Below are positions 10,811-22,396 of a stretch of DNA of 64,000 nucleotides, one piece after another (position 1 is the first letter of the stretch; every line of letters starts with the position of its first letter). A program made the translations under genes and the position numbers. Source of the DNA: Xylocopa sonorina. Taxonomy: Eukaryota > Arthropoda > Insecta > Hymenoptera > Apidae. The notes below the pieces were generated by a model. The model worked only from the letters and a program-made list of their open reading frames with translations, made no database searches and had not been told where the DNA came from. Where the stretch lies: the NCBI RefSeq assembly GCF_050948175.1, contig NC_135199.1, positions 3,662,501 through 3,726,500 on the forward strand, given 5' to 3'.

Positions 10811-13800
10811 TGTCTTCCTCTCCCATCTACATACATGAATGCGAATGCGTCATGCCCGTTTACATATGTATGCACACGGGGATATAGTCCGGCGCAGCGC
10901 GTACATGCGCGTCCCGTTGCATAATTTACGACGTCGTGCGCGAACGCGAACACGCGCGGAAACGCGGGTGAACGAAGCCGCGTTTAACGCTCGGACCGGG
11001 ATCGATTTGTTTGGAGGCGTATGGGGCGGTAATCGGCGGACGATTCGAGCCGATCCAAGGGAAATCCTAATCGGCCGATTCACGCGGCTGACGCCCACCC
11101 TCGACGGCCTTCGCCAACCCTGCCACTTGTTTCCAGTAGACGCGGATCGCGCGCGTTTCCTTGTCGATTTCAAGTGGCGGTTGTTGGAATATTTTTGAAT
11201 AATTTTCCGATATTTTCTTTATCATATATGAACTGTAAAATGTAAGACAGCAAGTTAAGTACGTCGATCGTTTGCAATACAATGTCTTGTATATTTTACT
11301 GACTGGTTCTGCATATATGATAAATTTAAGAAAAAGTGTGTCTGTTATTTAAAAATCTGCATCTCGCTTCTCGATACGTACAATGTTGATCGCAACTGTT
11401 CGTGTTCTTGTTTATGTCGCGTTGTGTTTCCTAAACTATTGATAAGTTCACACATGCTTCACACATGCGCACTTCACACAGCTCTTTCATCGATTTTCAT
11501 TTTACTCTACATATACAGAAAAGAGGCAAGTATTACTAAAAGTACAAGATATACTGAGAAACTAATTAGCCGTAGAGTCGCGTAAAGATCGTTTCCGAAA
11601 GAAGCTCGAGGCTCGTTGCCTTGAACGCGGCTAGATGAACGATAACCTTCCAAGGCCAATGGGGGGAGGAGGGCCAGAAAAATCGTGGGACGGATAAGAC
11701 GAAGCGAGGAAGGGAAGCCCAATAAGAGGGGCAACGATGTTGCACACCGTGTAGAAATTTGGTACGTCTTCCGAGAATCACCGTGGATTCCCGGTTACAC
11801 GATCATTCGAGGGCAAAATACAGTGTCCGTGGCTGGGTGGTATCGATCGGTTCGATCAGAGGGTGGGCCGGTCACGATCGACCGGTGGCTCCGTGGCCGG
11901 TCCCTTCGTGCTCGTCGCCTTTGTCGTCGTCTTCCCGAAACTCGGCCTGTTTCTTTTTCGGTCTAAATCCGGCCACGGAGGCGCCTCTGGCCGCTCGCAG
12001 AAGTCGCCACGAGAGGCGATACTCGCCGGAAGAGGGAAAGAGACGGAGCGCGAGAGACCAAAAGGAGGCTGTGCGAGCCACCTTCCCGAGATGTTCGCCT
12101 TATAAGGCCTCCTCTGGGTGCCTGGCCGTCCATTAGAAATCCTTTGTCGTCCCGACCTCTTTTTCCGAACGGATTCTCGGGAGCTTTTCGTTCCACCGGC
12201 CTAGAGAATCCGTGGGCCAAGCGAACGCAGCGGCGGCCGCCAGGAGGCCGCGCGTTCGCGATGGAACCACCAAAGCGAAGGGTTTTTAAGATAATGAGAA
12301 AGCGAGCCGTTCTTTGTCCACTTGAGAGAATTACCCGGCGAGAGGAGAACGACGCCGACGCGACCCGGATGAGCCTCGTAACGCTGTAAAACCAGGATTC
12401 TTCGCCAGATGAGTCTTTTCACGGGAAGGAGACTTCGTCCGGTCTCCTGGGATCGGCGAACCGGTCCTTTGTTAAGGGCGCGGGTATTGTCCGGCGTTAA
12501 GCTCGTCGGCGTTGTTCTTGGGACGCTGCTGATGTTAATCACGCTGTTATTTATCCTTCTCTCGATCCACCGTAATCGACATTTTACGAGGGAACAAAGT
12601 TATAATATTTTATTACATTCTACTTACTATGTACAGTTGCAAAGGTGAGCGGCATCTCGAAGTTAACTTTGTAAGAAGAATATCGCAAAAATGCCGTAAA
12701 AAATTTTGCCTCGCCTCGAGGTAACGTCGAAGTCGAGCACGCGTAAAAAGCAGATCGCTCTCCGCTAAAAACCGCAGCGCACAGCGTGAAAATTTGCTCA
12801 CCTGGCCGAACAAAATTCTACAGGTTCTTCGATCCACAGTGCCCGCAGAAAAACGTTCTCGACTCGATATCTATAATTGCCGTGGCGTTTTTCCAACGGC
12901 CTTCGTTGCAAAGCGATCGCCGGTGCCTTTCACTGTTCAACATCCGCGTCGGTTTTCAGTATCTCGATCGCGAGCAGCGCCACGGGGAAATTCAAATTCG
13001 ATTCAATGCTAGAGGACGATCGAACCCGACGCGTACGGGACGACAATTTTCTCTTCACCCCGCACTGGCAATTTGTGTACCAGCTCGGCCCTGTTCGTTC
13101 CCAGCTTTTGTTCGCCCTTTTTGCTCGTCCCATTCTTCTTCTTCTCTACTTCTTCTTCCCCTTCAGCGTGGTCCTCTCTCGCTGGAATTCCATCCCCCTC
13201 CATCAGGACTCGCGAAATATCTCGACGCATTCCTGCGCAGCGTGCCGCGGTCCGATTTGTTCTCTTCTGCGGCCTTAAGGACTTGTTACGACTTCTCTGC
13301 ACCTATGCAAGCTCACCTTCCCATGGTGTTCCAACAACGAATGCTCTGTCATACTTTAAGTTGATGTCCTTTAAAAGTATACGGAAATCGATGGACTCCA
13401 AAGTGGGTAAAAATACACGGTAGCTTCGATCGTCGTTAGACACGGAAACCAACCATAACTTTAGTAACTCGCTCGCCTCGTAATAGGAACTTAATAATAG
13501 GAACATTTCCACGCGATGCCTTCCAACTATTCTCGCCTAAGAGGAGCCTCGCTAATACCCGTAACCGGCAGCAGATGCCGTCGATCCCGTTCCCAGATCT
13601 TTCACGTCGGTTTACACGAGACGCCCCCTGTCCCGTCTCTTACCGCTTTCTTCCGGTAACCGTCTATTAGCGTCTCGACGCGGCGACGGAGCGGTTCTCG
13701 TGGAAATTGCGCAACCGTCGCGGGATCTAATACGCCACGGATGGTTCGACGAACGGGAACAGTTCACTCCGGTTCGACGAGCTTCCGTCGTCGACCTATA

Positions 13801-16800
13801 TATTTCGTTATCGGAGTATGCGTCGTTGGCTCCGGTTTTTCCTTCGCTCCGATAACGCGGTTGTGCAGGTCATTCCTCGTCGAGGGTTGCGCAACCGCGT
13901 TTCCGGTACCATCGACACCGTTCCTCGTTCGTTCATTGTTCTCCGAACGGAAGACCAACCAATACCCCTCGATCCTTTTTGCTCGGAGGGAAAACCATCG
14001 CGTGGATATCGGAATTCTTGTCGTTTCGCAGTTTCAACGTGGAGAGCCTCGTTGAATACTGCAGTTCGTTGCTAATGAGATAGGTAAAACAGTTTTACAG
14101 GTTGTGCAATTTGATTCTAGACGTACAGTTTCGTGATAAATAAGAGTAGCGGCGGTTTGCGGCGATCGAGCGTGGAATTCGAAAGGTTTTGCTAAATTTA
14201 TTTTAGTTCGATCGATTGGTTTGGATTGATGGGAAAATTTGGAGAGACACCAATACGGAGTGTGAAATGTCTTGTTTTTAGACGCGTCGTCCGAATGCAA
14301 TTTTATTACTGGCAGGCGATTCGTTTGACTCGATTCGTTGGAGCGATCCGTTCCTCGCACGGCCTCCTCTAGATTGGTTTACGCCGGTTTCAATTTGTGG
14401 CGCCGTCCGCGAAGCTTCTTCTAATTACCGCTAATTAGAGCCGATGCTGTAAGTGTCGGCCGCATTCTGCTGGCTCGTTGAAAGGAATTCCCTCGACTAT
14501 TGGCGTCGCCTAGTTTCCAGGAACGTCACTTTATCCAGAAACGGGACAGGGGTTCTGAAACCGATACCGGCGCTTCTTCTTGCGTTACATCCACGTCAAG
14601 CTCGATACTTTGCGTATCGGTAATTCCGATTGGAACACGTCGTGTAGAGCGTTCTCATTCGATAGCTCCGTTGCGTTCCTGTAATTTCTCGCGTTCAACT
14701 CGTATTTGAACGCACGAATTTTTCTAGTTCCGTACGAGCACTTACAATTAACAGCTCTCTCGTTTTATCGTCTTTTCTCGTATTTGCAAACTCAATCCCT
14801 CCAATTAAATATAAATTTGAAATAGAACGTTTCAATTTACAAATAAATTCGTAAATGTAATTCGAACGTTAAATTCAAGGCTTAATCGAAGCGCTGTATT
14901 CCGTTTTAATTGGGACCCCGTTCATCGTCGGTGATTCTTTCGCACATATTTGTCGAAAAGATGGGAGAGAGAAGGGAGGACGCGTTCACGGTGTAGCACG
15001 CACGCTCGCTATTTATCGCGTGCTAAAAAATTCTATTTCACGATGTATTTTTTTACGCGAGGCGGCAGGAGAAACGAGCGCCGTTGAAAGGAAGATTAAA
15101 AAGCACCCAAGAGCGTGCTCGTGCCTACTGTAGACGCGTTATATATGTATAGAAGGGACAACGGGGGAAACTCGGTCGCTGGAGTAATCGCGTAAGTCTT
15201 TCACCTCTGGCGCGAGGGTTTACCAACGAGTATGACGATTCTAGGAGAGGTTAAATCGGAGGGCCACATGCGCGTTTCACTGGGCGTGGCCGGCGGCTGT
15301 ACTCGATTTAATCCCCGCGACAACACCGTCGAGGCACGGGTCCGCGTTGCCGCAGGATCCTCCGCCGCAGTAAACTATCGAATTCACGGGTCGATATCTC
15401 GTTAAACCGCCCCTAAACGCGGCCCACGAAAAACGAGCAACGCCACGCTTAGCCTGCCATTATTTAGAGAAAGTCCGTGATTTCGTTGCCACCGCGATGT
15501 TACGGATTCCGCTGGAGAACCGCGGGACGCGATTACTCTCGCGATCAACCGAGAACGTTACTTTCGAATTGCGTTCGGCTGACACTTTTTGCTACGCTCG
15601 TTTTCACGCTCGACGCGCCAGCTCATTTTTACATTTTCCGATTTCGTGTCAGCGAAACTTCTTAAAAATCGCTGTCTCTGGACCTGTGCGAGCACCTCCC
15701 GCCTCGATTTGTCAGTCTCTCGTACGGGGCACGGCACCACCTCGTTTTTCAGAACTGGCCGGCGCGAGGGAATTCTGAAAGGACGCCGAGGTCCTGTCGT
15801 GGGATAGTCTTCGCTTCCCAGGGACCCTTTTGGCCTCGCGCGGCGTTTATTTCTCTACCCCGTCCCCCTCTGCCCCCGCGCTCGTTCGTACCTTGCCTCC
15901 TTCCGCGGGCGAGAGATGTAAATCTTCCGAGATGAACTCTTGCCTCTCGCGTCTGCCGACGAGACTTCAAAGCTCCGAAACGTCTGGCCAGGGTTGTTCC
16001 GCTTCGTGGTACACGGTCGCGAGCGTTACAGTATCGGGTCCGTGTTAAAAATTAACGACCCACTTTTTCGTTGTCCATGAACTGGCGACCAGCGGGCGAA
16101 TTCGCGGGACTCGTTAACGTCGTTTCTCGTGATGGAACTCTTGAAACGTTCGCGACGAACGTGGGAGGAATTTCGAGCTACAGTTTCGCTTTCGATGTAC
16201 AATCCTTTGCTGCGATCGATCGCTACGAGGGAACGATCTCGACCCTGAATTCAAACCCCTTTAATTCACCCGCGTGCTCCGTTTTCTCTGAAACTAGGAG
16301 GCGCGCTAGGCTCGTCCCGATCGGGGCACGGTCGCGTCGCGAGGACGAAAAAGGAGGACGCGTTGTAGACCTCCGTGAGAAGAGTTCGGGATTTCGACAC
16401 ATTGTTCCCGTTCGCGGCTGCCTCGGCGGCGGGGCCACGAATTTCTCGTATACTCCCACGCGTGCCGGGTCGCGAGGCTCGATCGTTCGAGAAACGCGAG
16501 AGAGGCCAGGCTTCTCTAGGTGCATTCAACTCGTCCCGTGGCCGCGTTGGTGGGGTTTAATGGGCAGCATGACGTCCCGCGAACACCGGCAATCATGACT
16601 TACGCGTATCGACGCGCGAGTGCCTCGAACGCGCGCGAACCGCATAGGACGGCCGCGCATAATGCCACGGGAACGAACGCTTCAGTCGTGGCCTGTTTCA
16701 ATTTAATGCACAATTGCACGGCCCCGTGTCCCGCGCCCGTGTACACTCTCCTTTCTTCCCTCCGATCGGCCGCTTCGGCTGGTTGGCGTAAGGCCCGTTC

Positions 16801-18493
16801 CACCGTGCAAGCGTGTCCACCGTCCGTGTGTGTGGCCTGGTTCGCGTTTTCAGGATAATGCAACGCCGCGGAACGGGCTCGTTGTTTCGTTCCCCGTTGG
16901 CGACACGTCGCGCGATACCACTCGCGATACCGCTTCCCTTTTTAGCCGACCCGACGCTCGTGCTTCGATCGCACTCCGGTCAATTAGGTTACTACGAACC
17001 TCCAGTTCCTCGCAACGGAAGTAAAGAGGTGTACAAACGAAAGTATAAAAAATGCATGAGATTCAACGAAACGCGTCATGCCAAGCGTGAAACGCGCCTT
17101 AATCACGCCAGGAGATAAGTTCCTTCCGCTTAATCTTCTCTAAAATCGTTAAATTAGTGGCCACGTTCGCGCAACTTCTCGTTCTCTTATTAAACAACTA
17201 ATTATATTTATCATTTCGTTAAGGGGCATGAAAATGCAAAAGCCGGCCAGGATTGGAATCTCGCAACGAAATTGACTCGTATTTCGTTCTACCTGATCCT
17301 TCGAGGCTTGTCCGAACGATGATCTCGAGCATTAAAATTCAGAGGATTCAGTCTACCGGTCGAACGTCACGCTGCGAACCTCGAAAACGAAACGTCCGGT
17401 ACTGGTAGCGTCGTTCGGGACACTTCGATCCGTGCTGTTTCCCTTCGTTTAAAAGCCGATATCGGCAATCGCGTTACAGAATCGAAAGAATGCCCGGCGA
17501 TTCTCTCGAATCGTTCTCAGCGCGCTAAATTATCGGGAGGCTTCTTCCTGGCGTTGTTCTCGGAAAACCGCTATTACCAACGACCGATAATCAAGCGATA
17601 ACGATCGTTCGTGTCCAGCGGCGAGAGTGTGCGGCCGGGTAGAATGCATTTCGCATGCACCACGGTATCCCAGATTACGCCGCGGAGCGCTGTTAATTGG
17701 TGCACACAGCACGATTGCGCCAGGATGCAACGGCGGCTGCATTCTCCTCGCCGACCAGCCCGAATTCTTCGCGAGGCTAAAATCGAGCACGGGCTCCGAT
17801 TCTCCGCCCGCGGATAATTACTCGTAACCGGACACGTGATTACACCTGGTAGATTATACGCTGACAGGTCGCTGAGAGAAACGAAGGCACGTGAAAACGT
17901 GGCGTTCTCGTCTTAATTGGAACGGGGAGTGGGAATTTTCCTTTTTGGAGAAAGTACGCTTTGCGCACGTACATCCGTAGGGAAGGTAAACGAATTTAGA
18001 ACGTAAAATCAGCGAATAATAAACGAACGAACGTCGCGATATTCTCGATGTCGATAACGTTCGATGGTACGCCGCCATCGCGGTCGAAAGGCTCGAAGAG
18101 TCAAGAAACCGCGCGCGTCGTTTTCCGGTTCGATGCCGAACCCAATATTGCACCGCGTCCCGTCGACTCACCCCTGACGATATACACGGTACACGTTCGA
18201 GTGGTCAGGATGTCCCGACGTGGCTCTCGTCGATGACGATGACGCGGTTTCGTCGCGTGCTCCGATCGAACGACAGCATCGTGGCAACGAACGCGGAGGC
18301 GAAATCAATTAACTCGGCCACGCGTGTGGACGCACACGAACCTGACCTCCCGTTTCTCCCATTGTACGGGGCGCGTAGTGTACGACGCGCGGGGGTTACG
18401 TACTATAGGTGAGCCATCCCCGTACGCGGTGAACACTGTGCAGCCCAGGGTTAGCCTGAACGAACACGGCCTGCACCGCGTACATTAGCCGCG

Positions 18494-18514
18494 TGGGTTG
18501 CCATGGGCAACCCA
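18494..18514. promoter_or_regulatory. Palindromic X-box (RFX-type) site
   Basis: TGGGTTGCC and GGCAACCCA form perfect 9-bp arms around ATG. The core, GTTGCC and GGCAAC with a 3-base spacer, satisfies the RFX/DAF-19 X-box pattern GTNRCC-N(0-3)-RGYAAC in both halves. In animals such sites drive genes of cilia and ciliated sensory neurons. The site is in the intron after exon 1A, about 3.1 kb upstream of exon 1B, where it could act as an enhancer. The motif match is direct and the regulatory role is inferred. Confidence 0.4.
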
Positions 18515-18684
18515 TGACTAACACACGTCCCAGCATCACGTGTCTCTCCCAGGGTGTCTGTCCCTTTCTCTCGTGGTTCGCGGCCAGTGCCGTCTCCGCT
18601 AGGGATGCTGTACACGTTTCGCCTCGATTTCGAGAGACTTGCTATGATTTTTTCTTATCGCGATGCTGCGTCGTTGTTTTTCTA

Positions 18685-18697
18685 TTTTTTTTTTTTT
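18685..18697. repeat. Poly(T) run of 13
   Basis: A plain homopolymer run in intronic DNA, followed by AG. It resembles a pyrimidine tract with a 3' splice site, but I see no coding exon after it. Confidence 0.75.
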
Positions 18698-19689
18698 AGC
18701 AGAATTTGTTGCGAAGAAAAATTGTTCGATCGAATATCCGATGGTTGGAGGAGTTTCGAGACAAAGTACTTTGGAGCAAGATGAATTGTTACGAATATTT
18801 TATGCTACAAATTTGGTACGATATCTAAGACAGTTGATTATTATTGTTACTTATCTTTTGGTTAATTAGAATAATGAGAATAAGCAGGAACGTTGTTGAG
18901 CGATACGTAAAATTATACCTGGCCATTTTGGTTCCGTTCGCTTGCTACGACACTGGTGGGTCATTCCTCTTCGTCTTGCGAGTTATGTCTATCTTTTTCT
19001 AAGGTATTTCGCTTCTTCAAGTGTTCGTGCCCTAGCATCGGGCTTGCTGCTCTTCTCCTTGTCGTTCTTATCGTGGCATACTTGCCATTTTCCTCGTCCC
19101 TCTTTCCTTCTTGATCGTACCCCGGCCAGGGATGTAACGTGGCTCATTGCGATTCAACGGTGCGTGATTTACGCGTACACGGCTTACGTAATATTTCCCC
19201 GATTCACGTGCTGGTCCGAATTATCGATTACTCGGTACGTCCTCCGCGACTCGTTCATTTTATCAACCCCCGTGGTGAGCGGTGGTTCCTCTTCCGAGAC
19301 GCGATTCGACGTTAGAAATCGTACAGCGTCAAGCTTTTTTATTATTACTTATCTTCATTCGTCGTGGAAACAACTGACGCTCTCGTCCAGCTAACAAAAG
19401 CTTCCATTCCCAACGAGTTAGGGGCACGTTAATACGAACTTGGACGAATTCCAACGTGCAATCTCCCTCTGCATTCCTCGCCTGCTCCTTTTCCCCCTCT
19501 CGCGAATAACGCGACTCTTATCCGTTGTTATCGGCGATTCGTTTCGCCGTACGAATCCGCGGCCTGGGTCCCGCGTAGGTGCTGGCATAAAAAGCTGAGA
19601 TCCCCGGCGCTAGAAGAAAGTCGCTATTTCTGGTATCCCTCGGGGCGTTAGATCCAGGGTCTCGACTGAAAACGGATCGTCCCTGAACT

Positions 19690-20750
19690 CGTAGCGACTC
19701 CGAGCGAAAGGGAAGGGGTCATGGAACTGTCGGAGAAGGGAGCGAACGGGCGAGTTGAACAGAGACGAAGAGTTTCTGGTGGGGGTGTGGACGAAGGACA
19801 AGAGCGGCGGAGGCAGAGAAACGGAATAGGGATGCTGAGAGAGAGAGAGAGAGAGGAAAAAAGAGAAAGAGAGTGAGCGGGTTCGGAGCTGGGTGACGCG
19901 AGGGAGACCCATTTCTGGCCACCCTCGTTACGCGCTTTCTCTCCCTTTCCCTCTTTCCCGCGCTTGCTGTCCAGCCACCGGTGGTGGTTGCCGTTTTCCG
20001 TAGCCAAGCATACGAATGGCGAAAGAGACAACGGGGGGTGGCAGCGGCGCGGCGGTGGCGAAGGGAAAACGTTGCGACGGAAAGGGAGGTCAAGCAGAAG
20101 CGCGAAAGAATGGCGACGATGGAAGAAAGGAGGAAGTCGAGGGAAATAGAGCTGGGCCAGAGCTGCGCGAGGGAAGGTAGACGGGATATAAAGAGAACAG
20201 CGTGGCGAGCACCGGCGGCGGGTAGGGGACAGAGAGTTGGCAAAGAAACAGAAACGAACGAAACGGAGAGGGAAAACGCGGGAGCGACGAAAGGGTGGGC
20301 AGAGGATAGAGCGCGGGCCAGGGGATGCATGGGGTGGCGAGGGGCTGCACGGAGGTGCGCGAAGCGGCTCCAGAGTGGGACCAAGACGCGGAACCCCGCG
20401 CGTAACTACGAGGAGGAAGAAGAAATTGAGGGGAGAAAGATGAACGTCGGGTCTGACGAATCACTGGAGAGGGACGGGAAATGTATGACGTGCCTATGAC
20501 TAACTGAGAAGGAACGACGAAGAAAGAGGAAGGGAGAGGGGTGCCGCGAAGCGCGCGAGAGGGACGAAACGACGAGTGGCGGATGATTCAGTGAAAAGAG
20601 CGAGAGTGAGGGACGGAACCGGGCCCCTCGGGTGTACGAGGGAGAAAGTACACAGAGAGCGGTTGTCGAAAAGAGAGGGAGAAGGCAGACCGTGGCACGT
20701 CTAGGTGAAACGGAGAGAGAGAAGGGAAGGCAGCAGGGACGAGACACAGT
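19690..20750 (+). promoter_or_regulatory. Purine-rich tract of about 1 kb upstream of exon 1B
   Basis: The plus strand is dominated by G and A, with many GAGA, GGGA and GAAAG words, including a (GA)n core at 19837-19856. One pyrimidine-rich island interrupts it at about 19916-19970. The tract ends roughly 0.8 kb before the exon 1B start codon, where a CpG-rich probable leader begins. Its strong strand asymmetry gives serine- and leucine-rich chance frames on the minus strand. GA-rich promoter DNA is typically bound by GAGA-type factors in insects, and that function is inferred here. Confidence 0.4.
19837..19856. repeat. (GA)n microsatellite
   Basis: About ten GA units within the larger purine-rich tract upstream of exon 1B. 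Confidence 0.8.
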
Positions 20751-21162
20751 GCGCCCACAGAGCCGCCTCCATACCACCTCCAGCATTCCCGGCCTGCACA
20801 CACAGTTGCAGCTGCACCGCCGCCGTGGCTCGCTCGTGTGCACACGCGAGACTGCGCGCGCGTCCCGTCTCTCGCTCGCAATCATCTCTCGCCGGTACGT
20901 TGTGTGTTAACGACGCGTTCTCCTCTGGATATCCAGTCGTATCGCGTGTGGAGTTTTTCACCTCGATCGTGTCTCGCGAGAGTGTCGTGTCGAAACGTCC
21001 TCCGGTTTTCCTCGTGACCATCACGCGAGGAGAATAATCCTCTCGTTCGCCGAGGGAGAGAAAGAGGAAGAAAGAGATAGAGTACACCGTGTCAACGTTC
21101 GCCGGACGAAGCTTCCGGAGCAGGATCGCTCTTCGATAATCGTGTCGGTAGAGAATATTCGA

Positions 21163-21198
21163 ATGAAATCAAATCGTATCCATCGATCGGTGAACTGA
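21163..21198 (+). other. uORF 1 of the exon 1B leader (11 residues)
   Basis: An open frame from ATG to TGA encoding MKSNRIHRSVN, 375 bases before the exon 1B start. It is real as sequence. Its use depends on transcription starting upstream. Confidence 0.3.
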
Positions 21199-21355
21199 AA
21201 CAGTGAGGAAAGTTCTCCAGTTGGATTTGCGCTGTACGATTCGCGCACACGTGCATCCTTAGCCGGGTACACGCTGTATCGAGGGGTTCGATCGCGAACG
21301 AGGCTCGATAGCTCGTTAGCGCCGCGGGGATATCGTGCAGTCGGTCAGAGAGTCT

Positions 21356-21376
21356 TTGACATTTGGCAAATGTCAA
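21356..21376. promoter_or_regulatory. 21-bp palindrome with paired E-boxes upstream of exon 1B
   Basis: TTGACATTTG and CAAATGTCAA are perfect 10-bp arms around a single G. Each arm carries an E-box, CATTTG and CAAATG, one base apart. The right arm contains the start codon of uORF 2 (21370). As DNA this could bind a bHLH dimer pair. As RNA a one-base loop is too tight for the full stem, so DNA recognition is more likely. The function is inferred. Confidence 0.35.
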
Positions 21377-21408
21377 CGGCACTCGCTGGCGGAGTGACTT
21401 CCGCGTAA
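21370..21408 (+). other. uORF 2 of the exon 1B leader (12 residues)
   Basis: An open frame from ATG to TAA encoding MSTALAGGVTSA. Its start codon lies inside the right arm of the 21-bp palindrome. It ends 164 bases before the exon 1B start codon. Confidence 0.3.
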
Positions 21409-21489
21409 ACGGAGCGTGGCCCCGTGACAAACGACTAGGGAACCCGCGGTTTTCCTTTGCTTTCGCGTGCCCGTTCGAACCCGGGAGAC

Positions 21490-21495
21490 ATGTGA
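21490..21495 (+). other. Start-stop element (ATGTGA) in the exon 1B leader
   Basis: A start codon followed at once by a stop, 77 bases before the main start. In known cases such minimal uORFs hold ribosomes at the start and reduce translation downstream. Whether this one acts so depends on the transcript start. Confidence 0.3.
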
Positions 21496-21572
21496 TCTCG
21501 CGTCAGGACGAGCTACGAGCAAGGTCGAGCAAGAAGATACTATTAGCCGGTCACCGCGATAAAGACTCGAAG

Positions 21573-21692
21573 ATGGACTGGATGAGGAGGCAGGACATCA
21601 AGGAGGAGTCACCGGAAACTCCTACCGCTTTGACACCGGATGAGCCAGACGAGTGCTACTTCGAGGAAGACACCTCGATAGACGAGGGCATG
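21573..21692 (+). CDS. pico: Alternative first coding exon 1B of the MRL-like gene
   Basis: This exon encodes 40 residues, starting MDWMRRQDIKEESPETPTAL and ending EEDTSIDEGM. It is acidic (about 12 Asp/Glu), with Ser/Thr-Pro sites that could be phosphorylated, and I see no named domain. The start at 21573 has a favourable context (A at -3, G at +4). The frame is open upstream to a stop at 21357 but contains no earlier ATG, so this is the first possible start. The exon ends in ATG followed by GTACGT, a sound 5' splice site in phase 0. It fits the shared exon 38.7 kb downstream, which begins in phase 0. The protein end produced by this exon is acidic whereas that from exon 1A is strongly basic, so the two isoforms would differ sharply at the N-terminus. 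The leader upstream holds three short uORFs and a 21-bp palindrome. Confidence 0.6.
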
Positions 21693-22359
21693 GTACGTGA
21701 TTCGCGTGGCTATTGCCACTGACAATCGAACAACCGTTCGTCGAGCTCTTCGGCTCTTTCGTCTGTAAATTTCAATCGCCTCGAGAGGCTGCTGACTCAC
21801 GTAGCGAAACGAGCGTTCAGCGATCCTAATTTCGATCGATTATGTCGAAAAAGTTTTCACTCTGTTGGAAAGTTTCGGGGAGGATTCATTCACAAATTTC
21901 AGCGATAACTTTCCCTGATCTCTGTCACTTGGCACGGGTGAAACCGGTCGTCGCGAAACCGACGATTTTCGATTGCGTAACACCGTTCGAAACTAGTGTC
22001 ACCGTACACGCGGTTGTTCGTTGTTAATGGAAAAACCGGCACGTGAATTTAACGCGCCGCCACGCATGGCGAACCTTTCGAAAGTCTGCTCCGATCTTCG
22101 CGCCGATCTCGTTTCGTTCGCGTTGCTTGCGAGGAGAGCACGCGAGATATTACGCATCGATTTCAATGAAATTTCGTAACACGATAAACGAACGTTTATT
22201 TAACTAAACTCGTAAAACGCATAGCGATGGTAAGGGAAAATTACAACGAGATACATTCTAAAAGTAAACGAATCGAGCGTCTGAAAGATATCACGATTAT
22301 TGCATTCTATAAATATCAGAACAAGATAGGATAGAAAACATTTATAGTTATATCCGGCC

Positions 22360-22396
22360 GTAGCTTCGAGCTTGACCTGCAAGCTCACGAAGCTAC
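22360..22396. repeat. Inverted repeat / hairpin
   Basis: GTAGCTTCG pairs with CGAAGCTAC, and inside them AGCTTG pairs with CAAGCT around ACCTG. The only unpaired bases in the stem are CA on the right side, giving 15 base pairs. It is too short for a typical miRNA precursor. No mobile-element ends are evident. Confidence 0.6.

Larger units (their letters stand above)
9703..19680 (+). other. Intron following exon 1A, proximal part
   Basis: This stretch starts with the GTAAGC donor. I see no supported exon, RNA gene or transposon in it. Notable contents are a poly(A) run at 9915-9928 and a (TC)n run near 10.8 kb. There is also a strong pyrimidine tract ending in CAG at 13123-13166, with no convincing exon after it, an RFX-type palindrome at 18494-18514 and a poly(T) run at 18685-18697. 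Open frames here of up to 192 codons overlap on both strands and look like chance. Confidence 0.5.
20880..21572 (+). promoter_or_regulatory. Probable promoter/5' UTR region of exon 1B
   Basis: This CpG-dense stretch runs between the purine tract and the exon 1B start codon. It holds only three ATGs before the main start, each opening a very short uORF: 21163-21198, 21370-21408 and the start-stop ATGTGA at 21490-21495. A 21-bp palindrome with two E-boxes lies at 21356-21376. I see no TATA box at a sensible distance. The real transcription start cannot be placed from sequence, and an unseen 5' UTR intron is possible. Confidence 0.35.

Noticed and set aside
12409..12648. 79-codon ATG frame with one hydrophobic, membrane-like segment
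   Set aside because: A single TM-like run is easy to obtain by chance in T-rich DNA; no other support.
13123..13166. Strong pyrimidine tract ending in CAG, like a 3' splice site
   Set aside because: No coding exon or matching donor that I can defend follows it; kept only as a note.
19719..20384. 221-codon minus-strand frame rich in Ser, Leu and Phe
   Set aside because: It is the complement of the GA-rich tract upstream of exon 1B; composition explains it.
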